Positions 50,469-59,476 of a DNA stretch of 64,000 nt are shown piece by piece. The DNA is from Paractinoplanes aksuensis (GTDB lineage Bacteria; Actinomycetota; Actinomycetes; Mycobacteriales; Micromonosporaceae). Below the pieces are notes generated by a model. That model made no database searches. It was not told the origin of the DNA and saw nothing but the letters and a program-made list of their open reading frames with translations. Where the stretch lies: NCBI RefSeq assembly GCF_024137025.1, contig NZ_JAMYJR010000003.1:496001-560000 (forward strand), read 5' to 3'. The first letter of the stretch is position 1. Each line of letters starts with the position of its first letter. Position numbers and translations under genes: made by a program.

Positions 50469-51228
50469 CCTTGGGCCGGGTGCGCACGAGCAGGCGGTCG
50501 TAGGCCTCGACCAGCTGCGGTCCGGGGCCCAGGCCCAGTTCGTCGACCAGCCGGCGGCGGACCTCGCGGAACGTGTGCATCGCCTCGGCCTGGCGGCCGT
50601 CGGAGGCCAGGGCCAGCAGCAGTCGGGCCTGCAGGCCCTCGTCGAGCGGGTTGAGCACCGCGGCCTGGCGCAGCGCGGGCAGCACCATCCGGACCGGGCC
50701 GCCGCGCTGAGCCGCGTCGGCCGCCTCGCGGGTCACCTGCCAGCGCTCGGCCTCGACGGCCAGGAAGCTGGGGTGGTCCATCTCGAGTTCGGCCGCGCAC
50801 CGGCCGTGCCACAGCGACAGGGCGGTGGCGTAGCGCCGTACGGCGACCGCGGGGTCGTCGGTGCGCCGGGCCTCGGCGGCCAGCCGGCGGAACCGGAGCA
50901 GGTCGAAGTTGTGCTCGTCGACCAGCAGCCGGTAGCCCGAGGCCTGCCGGATCAGATGGTCGCCGGTGGCTCGTACGGGAAGCTCGGGTTCCAGGACGCG
51001 GCGCAGCACCCCGATGTGCCGGTGCACCACGTTGACGGCGCTGACCGGCGGGTCATCGCCCCACAGAGTGTCCACCATCTCCGACAAACCGACCGTCGTC
51101 CCCGCTCCGGCCAGCAGCAGCGCCAGGATTGTCCGAGGCTGCCGTCCGCCCAGCTCGAGGTCGACCGCGCCGCGCCGGACGCGTACCGCGCCCAACAGGC
51201 AGAACCGCAAGTCAGGGTCTCGATCCAT
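50443..51228 (-). CDS. SARP-family (AfsR/DnrI) transcriptional regulator
   Basis: A 261-aa regulator. The OmpR-like winged HTH is about residues 10-95 ('LGGRQPRTILALLLAGAGTTVGLSEMVDTLWGDDPP'), followed by a bacterial transcriptional activation domain (about 100-245, 'NFDLLRFRRLAAEARR', 'LDEGLQARLLLALASDGRQAEAMHTFREVRRRLVDELGLGPG' key residues). It ends in an unusual Cys-rich tail CSSCGR. SARPs often activate antibiotic clusters, but none is in this window. Confidence 0.93.
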   Translation of the reverse strand: MDRDPDLRFCLLGAVRVRRGAVDLELGGRQPRTILALLLAGAGTTVGLSEMVDTLWGDDPPVSAVNVVHRHIGVLRRVLEPELPVRATGDHLIRQASGYRLLVDEHNFDLLRFRRLAAEARRTDDPAVAVRRYATALSLWHGRCAAELEMDHPSFLAVEAERWQVTREAADAAQRGGPVRMVLPALRQAAVLNPLDEGLQARLLLALASDGRQAEAMHTFREVRRRLVDELGLGPGPQLVEAYDRLLVRTRPKVTCSSCGR

Positions 51229-51280
51229 GAGTCAACCCTGCCGTCGCAGTCATGACCCAATCATCAGTCGGGTGACTGCG

Positions 51281-52051
51281 TCATGCCGTCCGGCATGTGC
51301 CGCGCGCCACTTCGCTCAAGGGCGAGGTGCCCAAGGCGTCCAGAACCAGAGCGGTCACGTACGGATCGGTCGGCAGCTCGCCGTGGGCCGTGCGCGCGGC
51401 CGGGCAGATGCTCTGCAACGGCAGGTTGACGGCGCCGTCCAGGCGGGCCGAGTCGGGCGGCAGCACGGTCTCGTCGTTCTCGGTCCAGATCGACAGCCAC
51501 GGCAGCCGGCCCGGCAGGTCGCCGTCGATGCTGTCGAGCAGGTCGCTGCCGGGCGCCAGTTCCTGACAGGCTTGTGGACACTGAGCCGCATTCCCGAACC
51601 GGGCGCCCAGCCCGGCCAGCCGGGTGCCGTGCAGCGGCGAGCCCAGCGAGACCACCCGCCGCGCCCGTTCAGCGCCGTCGTGGCGCTCGATCCAGAGCCG
51701 GGCCACCACCCCGCCGGCCGAGTAGCCGACCACGTCGACCGAGGGCGCCCCGGCGTCCATCGCATCGCGCACGGCCGTATCGAGCAGGCCGGCTTGTTCC
51801 TCGAGCGAGCCGGTGCCGTCGCCGGGCAGGGTCAGCACGGTCGCCGTCCGGCCCTCGGCCCGCAGACGCTCGGCCAGCCGGCTCAGGCCGGTGCGGTTAC
51901 CGCCGTAGCCGGGCACGAGCAGCACGGGGCCGGGCCGGGCCTGATCGGGCCGGGGCCCGTCGTCGTCCGCGCCGCCGACCAGGCGCACTCCCACCAGGGT
52001 CAGCAGCAGGAGCACCACGGCGCCGGCCACGGCCGGCCACAGGTACCGCAC
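51281..52051 (-). CDS. Exported alpha/beta-hydrolase (lipase/esterase)
   Basis: A 256-aa hydrolase. An N-terminal helix (about residues 5-26) is a signal anchor. The oxyanion region is 'VLLVPGYGGNRTGLSRL', the nucleophile elbow 'VDVVGYSAGGVVARLW' (Ser in G-Y-S-A-G), the acid Asp in 'WSIWTENDETV'-like 'WTENDETVLPP' and the His in 'SICPAARTAHGELPTDP'. It resembles secreted triacylglycerol lipases of the EstA/LipA kind. Coupled closely to the upstream sigma gene. Confidence 0.85.
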   Translation of the reverse strand: MRYLWPAVAGAVVLLLLTLVGVRLVGGADDDGPRPDQARPGPVLLVPGYGGNRTGLSRLAERLRAEGRTATVLTLPGDGTGSLEEQAGLLDTAVRDAMDAGAPSVDVVGYSAGGVVARLWIERHDGAERARRVVSLGSPLHGTRLAGLGARFGNAAQCPQACQELAPGSDLLDSIDGDLPGRLPWLSIWTENDETVLPPDSARLDGAVNLPLQSICPAARTAHGELPTDPYVTALVLDALGTSPLSEVARGTCRTA

Positions 52052-52058
52052 CGCATCA

Positions 52059-52667
52059 TCATGCGGCAGCGGGCCGCGCCGATTCAGGCGTTCGGGCCAG
52101 CCCGGCCAGGGGTCGCGGGTCTCCGGTCCGGGCGGTGTGCCGGAACGCCGCCAGCAGGGCCCGGTGCTCGTCGCGCGGCACCGGGCGGTCCGGCCCGGCG
52201 GCCAGCCGGCGGCGGGCCCGGTTGACCAGCTGCCGGGTGTGCGCCTCAGTGATGCCGAGCAGGACCCCGATCTGGCGGTACGGCAGCTCGAAGGCCTCGC
52301 GCAGCGTGTACGCGACCCGGGCCCGCGGCTCGAGCCGGGCCACCAGCAGCGCCAGCGCCGTCCGCAACTCGTCGGCCGCGGCCGCCCGGTCGGCGGGGTC
52401 GGCCGACGGCTCGGGCGGCAGCACGGCCGGCGTGAGGGCCGACGTCGGCCTCTGCTGGGCTCGGTTGATCGACAGATGGACGGTGGTCCGCGACAGGTAG
52501 GCCGACGGGTCGAGCACAGTGTTGTGGTCGACCCGCTGCCACCGCAGCCACGCGTCCTGCACGACGTCCTCGGCCTCGGCCCCCGCGATGCGGGTGGCGA
52601 TGCGCATCAGGCGGTCGCGCACCACGAGGAAGTCGGTCAATGGACGGGTCTCGAGCACGGCCGGCAT
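52059..52667 (-). CDS. ECF RNA polymerase sigma factor
   Basis: A 202-aa sigma-70 family protein. Region 2 is about residues 10-80 ('RIATRIAGAEAEDVVQDAWLRWQRVD'). Region 4 is about residues 110-165 ('LEPRARVAYTLREAFELPYRQIGVLLGITEAHTRQLVNRARRRL' key residues). It has an extra Pro/Arg-rich tail, similar to the C-terminally extended SigJ-like ECF group although shorter. It is followed after 7 bases by the lipase gene, so they probably share a transcript. Confidence 0.88.
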   Translation of the reverse strand: MPAVLETRPLTDFLVVRDRLMRIATRIAGAEAEDVVQDAWLRWQRVDHNTVLDPSAYLSRTTVHLSINRAQQRPTSALTPAVLPPEPSADPADRAAAADELRTALALLVARLEPRARVAYTLREAFELPYRQIGVLLGITEAHTRQLVNRARRRLAAGPDRPVPRDEHRALLAAFRHTARTGDPRPLAGLARTPESARPAAA

Positions 52668-52762
52668 GAGTCCTCCCCGGGTCGGTTCCGATGTCGGAGC
52701 CGACGCTAGGGAGGGTCAATGCCGAACGAGTTACTCGCCGGGCGCGATCTCCGCGGCGAAGG

Positions 52763-53713
52763 TCAGGGCAGCAGCTGATCGAGGGTCGGGGGCTTGGTGA
52801 AGATGCCGTCGCGCTGGCCGAGCTGGGCCACCCGCTCCAGCGACCGCCGGTTGATGTCCTCGGGCCAGCTGGGCAGGATCATCGCGATGCGGACGGTGTC
52901 GTTGATCTGGGTGTACGTGCCGACGACGTCGCGGACCTCCTCCGGGTGGTCGGCCGCGTAGCGCATCGACTCCTTGATGGCCTCGGTGAAGTCGGTGACC
53001 AGCTCGGGTTTCGCGGCCATCGTGCCCTGGCTGGTGAAGTACAGAGCGACGGTCAGGTCGGGCGCGGTGTCCACGAAGTTGGAGGCCAGGATCTGCCCGC
53101 CCTGCGTCAGCACCGCGCTCAGCGCCGGCTCGACCACCCAGGCCGCGTCCACTTTGCCCGCCTGCAGAGCGCCCGGCATCTCGGGGAACGGCATCGCCTG
53201 GAACTGCAGGTTGCCGGCGTCGCCGCCGGCCCGCCGCACCGATTGGCGTACGGTCGTGTCGCCCAGATTCTTCAACGTGTTGACGGCGATCCGCCTGCCG
53301 GCCAGGTCGCGGGCCGAACGGATCTTGCTGCCGTCGGGCACCACGATGGCCGAGAAGTCGCGCCCGGCCCGGCCGTTCGAGGCCACGCCGCTGGCCACCG
53401 CCTTGAGCGGGGCGCCACCGGACTGCGCGGCCATCAGCGAGGTCACGTTGCTGAACCCGAACTGGTACTTGCCGCCGAGCACCCCCTCGACGATCGGCGC
53501 GCCGCCCTGCTCGGGGGTGAGCGCCAGGTCGATGCCGCGCTTGGTGAAGAAGCCCTTCTGCTTACCCAGGTAGATCGGCGCCACGTCGATGATGGGGATG
53601 ACGCCGACGCTCACCTTTGTGCCGGCGGTCGCCACCGCCTTCTTGTCGTCGGAGCAGGCAGACCCGGCGAGGACCAGGACGACGGCGGTGGCGGCGGCGA
53701 GGATCCGGCGCAT
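52763..53713 (-). CDS. Orphan ABC substrate-binding lipoprotein (NMT1/SsuA type)
   Basis: A 316-aa lipoprotein. The signal peptide MRRILAAATAVVLVLAGSAC has a lipobox (Cys near 20). The mature part has 'VSVGVIPIIDVAPIYLGKQKGFFTKRGIDLAL' key residues and 'GKYQFGFSNVTSLMAA', typical of periplasmic binding proteins for sulfonates, nitrate or thiamine precursors. No permease or ATPase gene is adjacent, so it must use another locus's transporter or serve as a sensor. A perfect GC hairpin dyad lies upstream. Confidence 0.85.
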   Translation of the reverse strand: MRRILAAATAVVLVLAGSACSDDKKAVATAGTKVSVGVIPIIDVAPIYLGKQKGFFTKRGIDLALTPEQGGAPIVEGVLGGKYQFGFSNVTSLMAAQSGGAPLKAVASGVASNGRAGRDFSAIVVPDGSKIRSARDLAGRRIAVNTLKNLGDTTVRQSVRRAGGDAGNLQFQAMPFPEMPGALQAGKVDAAWVVEPALSAVLTQGGQILASNFVDTAPDLTVALYFTSQGTMAAKPELVTDFTEAIKESMRYAADHPEEVRDVVGTYTQINDTVRIAMILPSWPEDINRRSLERVAQLGQRDGIFTKPPTLDQLLP

Positions 53714-53731
53714 GGTGTGCCCTTTCGGCTA

Positions 53732-53751
53732 CGCGGCGCAACTGCGCCGCG
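53732..53751. promoter_or_regulatory. Dyad upstream of the orphan binding protein
   Basis: CGCGGCGC (53732-53739) and GCGCCGCG (53744-53751) are exact inverted repeats around AACT, 19 bases before the leftward start codon. It could be an operator or a leader hairpin. Confidence 0.4.
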
Positions 53752-53828
53752 CGCAATTTACCGGATCAAGCGCGCCAGAGCCTCAGGCGGAAAGGGAAAT
53801 CTAAATGTCTGCCCGTCCGTCGCGGGGC

Positions 53829-54548
53829 TCAGCCCGCTGCGGCCAGCTTCTTCAGGGCCGCGGCCGGGTTGGTGGTCAGCGGGGCGCCGTGGCCGGGCAG
53901 GATCGTGCGGACGTCGAGGGCGGCCAGCTTCCGGATCGAGGCCACGGCCGTCGTCATGTCCTCGCTGTACTGCGGGTCGGGGCCGACCAGGCCGTCGGTC
54001 GTGGTGCGCAGCGCGTCCCCGGCGACCAGCGTGCCGGTGGACGGATCGAAGATCGCGATGTGCCCGGCGGTGTGGCCCGGCGTGCCGATCACCTGCAGGC
54101 CGAAGACCTCGTCGCCGTCCTTGAGCGCGGTCAGCGGCCGGGCCGACTGGATCGAGGAGACGTCGGCCTCGCCCGTGTAGAACTTGGCCGCCGTGGCCAG
54201 GGGCTGGACGTCACCGAGCCCGCCGGCGTGATCGTCGTGCTTGTGGGTCATCACCACATGGCGTACGGCCGGGAAGCTGCTGCCGGCCTCGGTGAGCCCT
54301 TTCCCGATGGCGTCGCCCGAGCCCGGCACGCCCAGGTCGACGATCGCCGCCTCGGCGCCGCGGATCAACAGGTATGCCGACACGAAGGAGAGATCGACCC
54401 GTTGCCAGGTGCCGGAGCCGGCCGGGCCCGACGAGGCAGAGGCGGGCGGGCCGTTCGACGGCGCCGCGGAATCCGAGCAGGCGGAGAGCACGGCCACGCC
54501 GAGCACACCCGAGCCCGCGGTGAACAGAAGTCTTCGACTGATTCCCAT
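53829..54548 (-). CDS. Exported metallo-beta-lactamase-fold hydrolase (lipoprotein)
   Basis: A 239-aa protein from ATG 54548. A twin-Arg-like start MGISRRLLFTAGSGVLGVAV ends in a lipobox 'VLSAC' (Cys near 24). The metal motif is 'VVMTHKHDDHAGG' (H-x-H-x-D-H, about residue 103), followed by 'GTPGHTAGHIAIFD' and 'LPGHGAPL'. Family members are broad hydrolases (lactones, thioesters). Located at the cell surface by inference. Confidence 0.88.
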   Translation of the reverse strand: MGISRRLLFTAGSGVLGVAVLSACSDSAAPSNGPPASASSGPAGSGTWQRVDLSFVSAYLLIRGAEAAIVDLGVPGSGDAIGKGLTEAGSSFPAVRHVVMTHKHDDHAGGLGDVQPLATAAKFYTGEADVSSIQSARPLTALKDGDEVFGLQVIGTPGHTAGHIAIFDPSTGTLVAGDALRTTTDGLVGPDPQYSEDMTTAVASIRKLAALDVRTILPGHGAPLTTNPAAALKKLAAAG

Positions 54549-54607
54549 GCCCCATCGTCCGCCCATCGGCCGGTGATCGCACGGGTTCCCGGCGGCCGAT
54601 CCTGGGT

Positions 54608-55576
54608 ATGGCCCTGCGCATGACGGAGTACGGAATCCATGCCTCCCACGAGCAGATCCCGCCCGCCGAGTTGCTCGCCGCCGTGGTGGCCGCGGAACGC
54701 GCCGGCTTCGACGCGGCGATGTGCTCAGATCATTTCTCGCCGTGGAGCCGGCGGCAGGGCGAGTCCGCCTTCGCCTGGTCGTGGCTCGGCGCCGCGTTGC
54801 AGGCGACCAATCTGTCGTTCGGCGTCGTGAACGCGCCGGGCCAGCGGTACCACCCGGCGATCATCGCGCAGGCCATCGGCACCCTGGGCGCGATGTATCC
54901 GGGCCGGTTCTGGGCCGCGCTGGGCAGCGGCGAGTACAGCAACGAGCACATCACCGGCGAGCCCTGGCCGCGCAAGGAGGTGCGCGAGGCCCGGCTGCTC
55001 GAATGTGTCGACGTCATGCGCGACCTCCTGGCCGGCGAGGAGGTCACCCGCGACGGCCTGGTCAAGGTCGACCGGGCCCGGCTCTGGACCCGGCCCGAGG
55101 TGTCCCCGCCGCTGATCGGGGCCGCGGTGAGCACGAAGACGGCGGCCTGGTGCGCGCGCTGGGCCGATGGGCTGGTCACAGTCAACGCGCCCGAGGACCA
55201 CCTGCGCTCGATGATCTCGTCGTACCGGGACGCCGGCGGCCGCGGGCCGATCAGCCTGCAGGTGCACCTGAGCTGGGCGCCGGCGCAGCACGAGGCCGAG
55301 GCGATCGCGCACGACCAGTGGCGCAGCAACATCTTCGCCCCGCCGGTGTGCTGGGACCTCGAGACGGTCGACCACTTCGACGTGGTCAGCGAGAACGTGA
55401 CCGTCGAGCAGGTCGGGAAGGTCGTGAACATCTCGGCCGACCTGGAGGAGCACATCGAGAAGCTCCGGGGGTACGCCGCCCTCGGCTTCGACCGCATATA
55501 TCTGCATCACGTGGGGCAGGACCTGACGCCGTTCATCGAGACGTTCGGGTCCAAGGTCCTGCCCGCCCTGCGGTGA
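54608..55576 (+). CDS. LLM class flavin/F420-dependent oxidoreductase
   Basis: A 322-aa luciferase-like TIM barrel. Features are 'EYGIHASHEQIPPAELLAAVVAAERAGFDAAMCSDHFSPWS', 'YHPAIIAQAIGTLGAMYPGRFWAALGSGE' and 'YAALGFDRIYLHHVG' in key residues. The pattern is that of the TIGR03557/TIGR03885 group of F420- or FMN-dependent enzymes. A second in-frame ATG is at 54620. Divergent from the MBL lipoprotein gene. Substrate unknown. Confidence 0.85.
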   Translation: MALRMTEYGIHASHEQIPPAELLAAVVAAERAGFDAAMCSDHFSPWSRRQGESAFAWSWLGAALQATNLSFGVVNAPGQRYHPAIIAQAIGTLGAMYPGRFWAALGSGEYSNEHITGEPWPRKEVREARLLECVDVMRDLLAGEEVTRDGLVKVDRARLWTRPEVSPPLIGAAVSTKTAAWCARWADGLVTVNAPEDHLRSMISSYRDAGGRGPISLQVHLSWAPAQHEAEAIAHDQWRSNIFAPPVCWDLETVDHFDVVSENVTVEQVGKVVNISADLEEHIEKLRGYAALGFDRIYLHHVGQDLTPFIETFGSKVLPALR

Positions 55577-55577
55577 A

Positions 55578-56081
55578 CTAGCTGGCGTTGACGCTGCAAT
55601 CGCCGCGGAACTGGTAGGTCGTCGTGTTGACCTTCGTACCGCCGACGTAGTCGATCTGCATGCCCGAGGCCGAGCCGTCGAGCGTGCCGCTGCGGCTCAC
55701 CACGAGCAGCAGGTTGGCCTGCTCGCCGGCGTGGATCGTGGCGTTCTCGGCCGGCACCCGGAACTCCCAGGTCGGGTTGGCCGCGGGGGGATAGTTGGCG
55801 TTGCCGATCGGGGTCCGCCCGCCGGCCAGCGGCACGATGAACGCCTTGCCCGCCTTGACGCCCTTGGCGCCGGCCAGCCCGATCTTCTGGACGACCAGGT
55901 CTGAGTTGGCCGGCGCGCGCAGCACGTCGCCGAGAATCATGGAAGCACCTTCGGGCGTACGGACGCACTGAGTGACCGGGTCACCGCCGAACGCCAGCTC
56001 GTCACCGCCGTCCGAACCACACGCGGTCACGCCGACCGCCAGAAGAACACCGAGCGTGGCCAGGCCACAACGCCGAATCAT
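55578..56081 (-). CDS. Small hypothetical lipoprotein
   Basis: A 167-aa exported protein. MIRRCGLATLGVLLAVGVTAC is a lipoprotein signal (Cys near 21). The mature region is beta-rich ('AENATIHAGEQANLLLVVSRSG', 'TTYQFRGDC') and resembles a small immunoglobulin-like or CBM-like fold; no family is assigned. It ends one base after the LLM gene's stop on the opposite strand. Confidence 0.75.
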   Translation of the reverse strand: MIRRCGLATLGVLLAVGVTACGSDGGDELAFGGDPVTQCVRTPEGASMILGDVLRAPANSDLVVQKIGLAGAKGVKAGKAFIVPLAGGRTPIGNANYPPAANPTWEFRVPAENATIHAGEQANLLLVVSRSGTLDGSASGMQIDYVGGTKVNTTTYQFRGDCSVNAS

Positions 56082-56239
56082 GGTCGGGGACAATATTGGC
56101 CGTTTGTTACGGGTTGATCTCGGTGCGTAATAATTTTTTCCATGCCGATCTGGCTGCGGATTCCGTCGTGGACGGTCGCCCGCACTGACGTTTTCCGGGG
56201 CGTCCGAACCGCATATGGTCAGACCTTCCGGAGCACGTA

Positions 56240-57040
56240 ATGATGATCGTCGTGGTCTGGCGCAAGTACCTCCTGATTCCCCGGCTCACCCTGGCCGCGC
56301 TCGGCGCGCCGCGCTCGCAGTCGCGCGCGTGGGAACGCTACTGGGCCGGTGTCGCCCGCACCGGGCCCGGCGGTGACGTGCTGTGGGAGGCCGACGAGCC
56401 GGCCGAGAACGAACTGCTGGCCGCGGTGCTGAGCCGGCATGCCGACCCGGCCCGGCCGATGGTCGACCTCGGGTGCGGGTCGGGCCGTCAGACGTACGCG
56501 CTGACGGGTTTCGCCTCTCGGGTCGTCGGCATCGACGGGTCGGCGGCGGCGGTCGCCCGGGCCTCGGGCGCGTTCGCCGGTGTCACCTTCCGGGTGGCCG
56601 ACATCGCGTCACCCGGACTGGGGGACCGGCTGCACGGCGAACTGGGTGACGCCAACGTGCACATCCGGGGCGTGCTGCACGTGCTGGACGACGATTCCCG
56701 TCGTGCGGTCGCCGCCAATATCGTCGCGTTGCTGGGCGAGAGCGGGACGCTGTATCTGAGCGAGACCAACCACACCGGCGACCCGCTCGACTACCTGCTC
56801 GACCAGGGCGCCCGGCCGACCCGCCTGCCGCCGCTGGTGCACCGGCTGATCAGCGCCGGCGTTCGGGCGCCGCGCCGGTTCGGGGCCGAGGAGGTCACCG
56901 CGATCTTCCCCGATGATGCCTGGCGGGTGCTCGAGCAGGGCGCCACCGAGGTGTACGGGGTCCCGCTGGAACCGGGCGGGCCGGTCCAGCGGATTCCCGC
57001 GTGGTACGCCGCGGTCAGGACGCGGCGCCCCCGTCCGTGA
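56240..57040 (+). CDS. Class I SAM-dependent methyltransferase
   Basis: A 266-aa protein. SAM-binding motif I is 'PMVDLGCGSGRQTYAL' (about residue 75), then 'VVGIDGSAAAVARA' and 'FRVADIASPG'. The N-terminus is hydrophobic-basic and the start at 56240 has CGGAG upstream. The last 26 bases overlap the convergent LCP gene. The methyl acceptor is unknown. Confidence 0.85.
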   Translation: MMIVVVWRKYLLIPRLTLAALGAPRSQSRAWERYWAGVARTGPGGDVLWEADEPAENELLAAVLSRHADPARPMVDLGCGSGRQTYALTGFASRVVGIDGSAAAVARASGAFAGVTFRVADIASPGLGDRLHGELGDANVHIRGVLHVLDDDSRRAVAANIVALLGESGTLYLSETNHTGDPLDYLLDQGARPTRLPPLVHRLISAGVRAPRRFGAEEVTAIFPDDAWRVLEQGATEVYGVPLEPGGPVQRIPAWYAAVRTRRPRP

Positions 57041-58214
57041 TCACGTTCTCCGGGTGACGCAGCAGGAACTCGGGCAGCTTGTCGGCCGAGGTCGCCTCGA
57101 ACAGGGCCCGGGTGTCGTCGCTGATCGCCTCGCCCCCGTTGCCGCCGTTGAACGTGCCGCCATTGGTCTTGATCGGGATCAGGTCGCCCGCGGCCAGGCC
57201 CTTGAGCCCGAAGATGAAGTTGTCGACCGGCACGCCGTTGGTGTCCATCTTGAGTGACTTGCCCGCGGCGGCCAGGATCTTGGCGACCTTGGACGGGTTG
57301 CCCATGATGCCGGCGCTGCTGGCCTTCTTGGCCATCGCGCGCAGCAGCTGCTGCTGGTGCCGCTGGCGGTCGTAGTCACCGTTGGACGAGTGGCGCAGAC
57401 GTGAGAACTCGAGGGCCTCCCACGGCGCCATGTTGCGGCAGCCCTTCTTGAAGACCAGGGCGTCGCGCGGCTTGCTCTTCGGGTCGGCGCCGTGCGCGTA
57501 CTCGATCTTGCCGTTCTTGACCAGGTAGTGGCTCGACCACATCTCTTTGTCGACGCAGAGGTGCACGCCGCCCATGGCCTCGAGGATGCCCTTGAAGCCG
57601 TTGAAGTCGATGACCATGACGCCGTCGAACTCGATGCCGGTCAGCTCGTGGATGGCCTTGGTCGCCATCTTGGCGCCGCCCTGCCAGCCGTGCCCGTTCT
57701 GCGACCCGAACAGGTAGGCGGCGTTGATCTTGGTGGTCTGCTCGCGAACGCCCAGCTCCTCGTCGGCCGGGATCTTGGCCACGGTGTCACGGGGGATCGA
57801 GATCATGTACGCCTTGTCGTGCGAGGCGGTGATGTGCAGGATCAGGATCGTGTCCGACCGGGACTCGCCGTCACCCCAGCCGGTGCGGGTGTCGAGCCCG
57901 AGCAGCAGCATGTTCATCGCGCCCTTGGGCAGCTGACCCGCCTTGGCGTTCGTGTTGCCCAGCCCGCCCGCGGCGCTCAGCACCGACGAGGTGGTCTGGA
58001 TGTTCGAGGTGAGCTGACCGAGGAAGTATTTGACGCTCACGAGGCCGCCGACACCGACCAACGCCATGATGACGCCGAACGTGGTGAGCAGTTTCGCCCA
58101 GAGCGGCGCTTTCGGGCGCTTCGACTTCTTCTTGCCGGTTCCGCCGCCACCCTGCGCATTGCGCTGGCCCGGGCGGGCGTCGCGATCGCCTCTCATGGCG
58201 GTCCCAGCCGGCAT
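57015..58214 (-). CDS. LCP (LytR-CpsA-Psr) family cell-wall glycopolymer transferase
   Basis: A 399-aa membrane-anchored enzyme attaching anionic glycopolymers to peptidoglycan. The start at 58214 is set by GAGGGAG 8 bases upstream and by a vegetative promoter at 58279-58307. A cytoplasmic basic segment (about residues 1-38) precedes one helix (about 40-62). The LCP core spans about 95-280: 'NMLLLGLDTRTGWGDGESRSDTILILHI' with catalytic Asp/Arg, 'SIPRDT', 'KINAAYLFG', 'FSRLRHSSNGDYDRQRHQQ' (R-x-R-x-x-x-x-x-D-x-x-R). Confidence 0.93.
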   Translation of the reverse strand: MPAGTAMRGDRDARPGQRNAQGGGGTGKKKSKRPKAPLWAKLLTTFGVIMALVGVGGLVSVKYFLGQLTSNIQTTSSVLSAAGGLGNTNAKAGQLPKGAMNMLLLGLDTRTGWGDGESRSDTILILHITASHDKAYMISIPRDTVAKIPADEELGVREQTTKINAAYLFGSQNGHGWQGGAKMATKAIHELTGIEFDGVMVIDFNGFKGILEAMGGVHLCVDKEMWSSHYLVKNGKIEYAHGADPKSKPRDALVFKKGCRNMAPWEALEFSRLRHSSNGDYDRQRHQQQLLRAMAKKASSAGIMGNPSKVAKILAAAGKSLKMDTNGVPVDNFIFGLKGLAAGDLIPIKTNGGTFNGGNGGEAISDDTRALFEATSADKLPEFLLRHPENVITDGGAAS

Positions 58215-58278
58215 ATGTGGTAGCTCCCTCGTGTGACGCGGTGCGTTTGGCAACGCGCCGGGCTCAACGCCGTCAGAA

Positions 58279-58307
58279 CAGATATATGGTCACGATCTAT
58301 TAGTCAA
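58279..58307 (-). promoter_or_regulatory. Vegetative (HrdB-type) promoter of the LCP gene
   Basis: On the minus strand TTGACT (58307-58302) and TATCTG (58284-58279) are separated by exactly 17 bp. The predicted start is near 58272, giving a leader of about 58 bases to ATG 58214. Confidence 0.6.
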
Positions 58308-58623
58308 CCCCGCTGGACGCGGGGTGACGCCGTGACGACTTTTCGAATTCAAAAGACCAGATTTCGGTACGCAGCGTAGCGATCCGAGCGCGCCGAGACG
58401 CCTTCCCATTATTCGACGGGCGTCAAATGGTTGCCCACCCCGTTGTCCGATTCGCGGGCTTTCTGATCTTCGACTGATAGCGACTCCCACACTTTCTGGG
58501 AATTGCCTGAACGCCATTCCGCATGCGCCTGTGGACAACGCGATTCCGGCCCCGGCCCTTTCGGCTACGGTGGGGCCCGCCCCCAGGTCGGGCGGGGTGG
58601 GCACGATGGGGCGGCAGCAGAAA

Positions 58624-58655
58624 ACCCGGGACCGGCGGGTGAGCCGGCCCCGGGT
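58624..58655 (-). terminator. Terminator of the trypsin-like protease gene
   Basis: ACCCGGG (58624-58630) and CCCGGGT (58649-58655) pair, extended inward by CCGGC/GCCGG after one mismatch, with a small loop. It lies just beyond the protease stop. Confidence 0.7.
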
Positions 58656-58667
58656 TCTCCGGGAGGG

Positions 58668-59354
58668 TCAGACGCCTGCGGTCGAGGAGATCCAGGCCCG
58701 GTTGTACGCGACGCTGCCGTAGTACTGGCGGGCCGTGCCGTCGGCCGTGGAGGCCACGCCGACCTGCGCGCCGTTGTAGACCTGGGGGCCGCCGGAGTCG
58801 CCGCGCCATGCGTTGCCGTTGATGCGGGTGCTGCCGATCGCGCGACCGCCGTACGCGTCGGTCTGGTTGGTCGATGTCACCTGCACGGTGGCGGTCTTGA
58901 GCGTCGTCGACGCGCTGCAGCCGCTGTAGCAGGTCATGCCCCAGCCGTAGATGCTGTTGGTCGAGCCGACGGGCGGGTACGCGCTCGACAGCGGCATGTA
59001 CGACGTGGTGATCGGTGACGCGAGCCGCATCAGGGCCAGGTCGTAGCGGGTGGCCGTGCTGCTCACGGCCCGGGTGGTGCCGCCCGACGTGCGGTTGACG
59101 CTGCCCACGCGGACGGACATGGTGCCCGAGATGCAGTGGCGCGCGGTCAGCACGTAGTTGGCCGAGATGATCGTGCCCGAGCAGGTGAAGCTGCCGTTGC
59201 TCAGCACGGCAGCGGCCCACGGCGCGGACGAGACCGTACCGCCGCCGATGATGTTGGTGCCCGGGTCCTCGACGGCGGCCGAGGCGGCCGAGGGTGCGGC
59301 CAGGGCGCCGGTCAGGACGGTGGCCAGCGAAGCGACGACGATGCGGATGCGCAC
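58668..59354 (-). CDS. Secreted trypsin-like (S1) serine protease
   Basis: A 228-aa extracellular protease. GTG 59354 is preceded by AAAGGAG 7 bases upstream. The signal peptide (VRIRIVVASLATVLTGALAAPSAASA) leads to a short propeptide ending before 'NIIGGGTVSSAPWAAAV' (IIGG mature N-terminus). The triad is visible: His in 'VLTARHC', Asp in 'RYDLALMRL', Ser in 'GDSGGP'. Disulfide Cys pairs are present. Extracellular protein degradation is the expected role. Confidence 0.93.
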   Translation of the reverse strand: MRIRIVVASLATVLTGALAAPSAASAAVEDPGTNIIGGGTVSSAPWAAAVLSNGSFTCSGTIISANYVLTARHCISGTMSVRVGSVNRTSGGTTRAVSSTATRYDLALMRLASPITTSYMPLSSAYPPVGSTNSIYGWGMTCYSGCSASTTLKTATVQVTSTNQTDAYGGRAIGSTRINGNAWRGDSGGPQVYNGAQVGVASTADGTARQYYGSVAYNRAWISSTAGV

Positions 59355-59476
59355 GCCGGACTCCTTTCGGGGGATGTATCGAGGGCTGTCGAAGTACCGT
59401 ACGTGTTGAGGTGGGAAAACGGTTACAGCCCAATTCGCACCTATCACCGTGTGATGACCGCCGATAGCCTGGTCGG

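Larger units (their letters stand above)
58215..58667. other. 453-bp gap between LCP and trypsin-like protease genes
   Basis: It contains the LCP promoter (58279-58307), a CCCCGC/GCGGGG hairpin (58308-58324), AT-richer sequence to about 58520, and the protease terminator (58624-58655). A 104-codon open frame at 58290-58604 on the minus strand has poor codon bias and no ribosome site and was not called. Nothing else is seen. Confidence 0.5.

Noticed and set aside
50443..51228. SARP gene as marker of a biosynthetic gene cluster
   Set aside because: No PKS, NRPS, terpene or tailoring genes flank it within the window.
58290..58604. 104-codon open frame on the minus strand
   Set aside because: No ribosome site, poor codon bias, and it overlaps the LCP promoter hairpin region.
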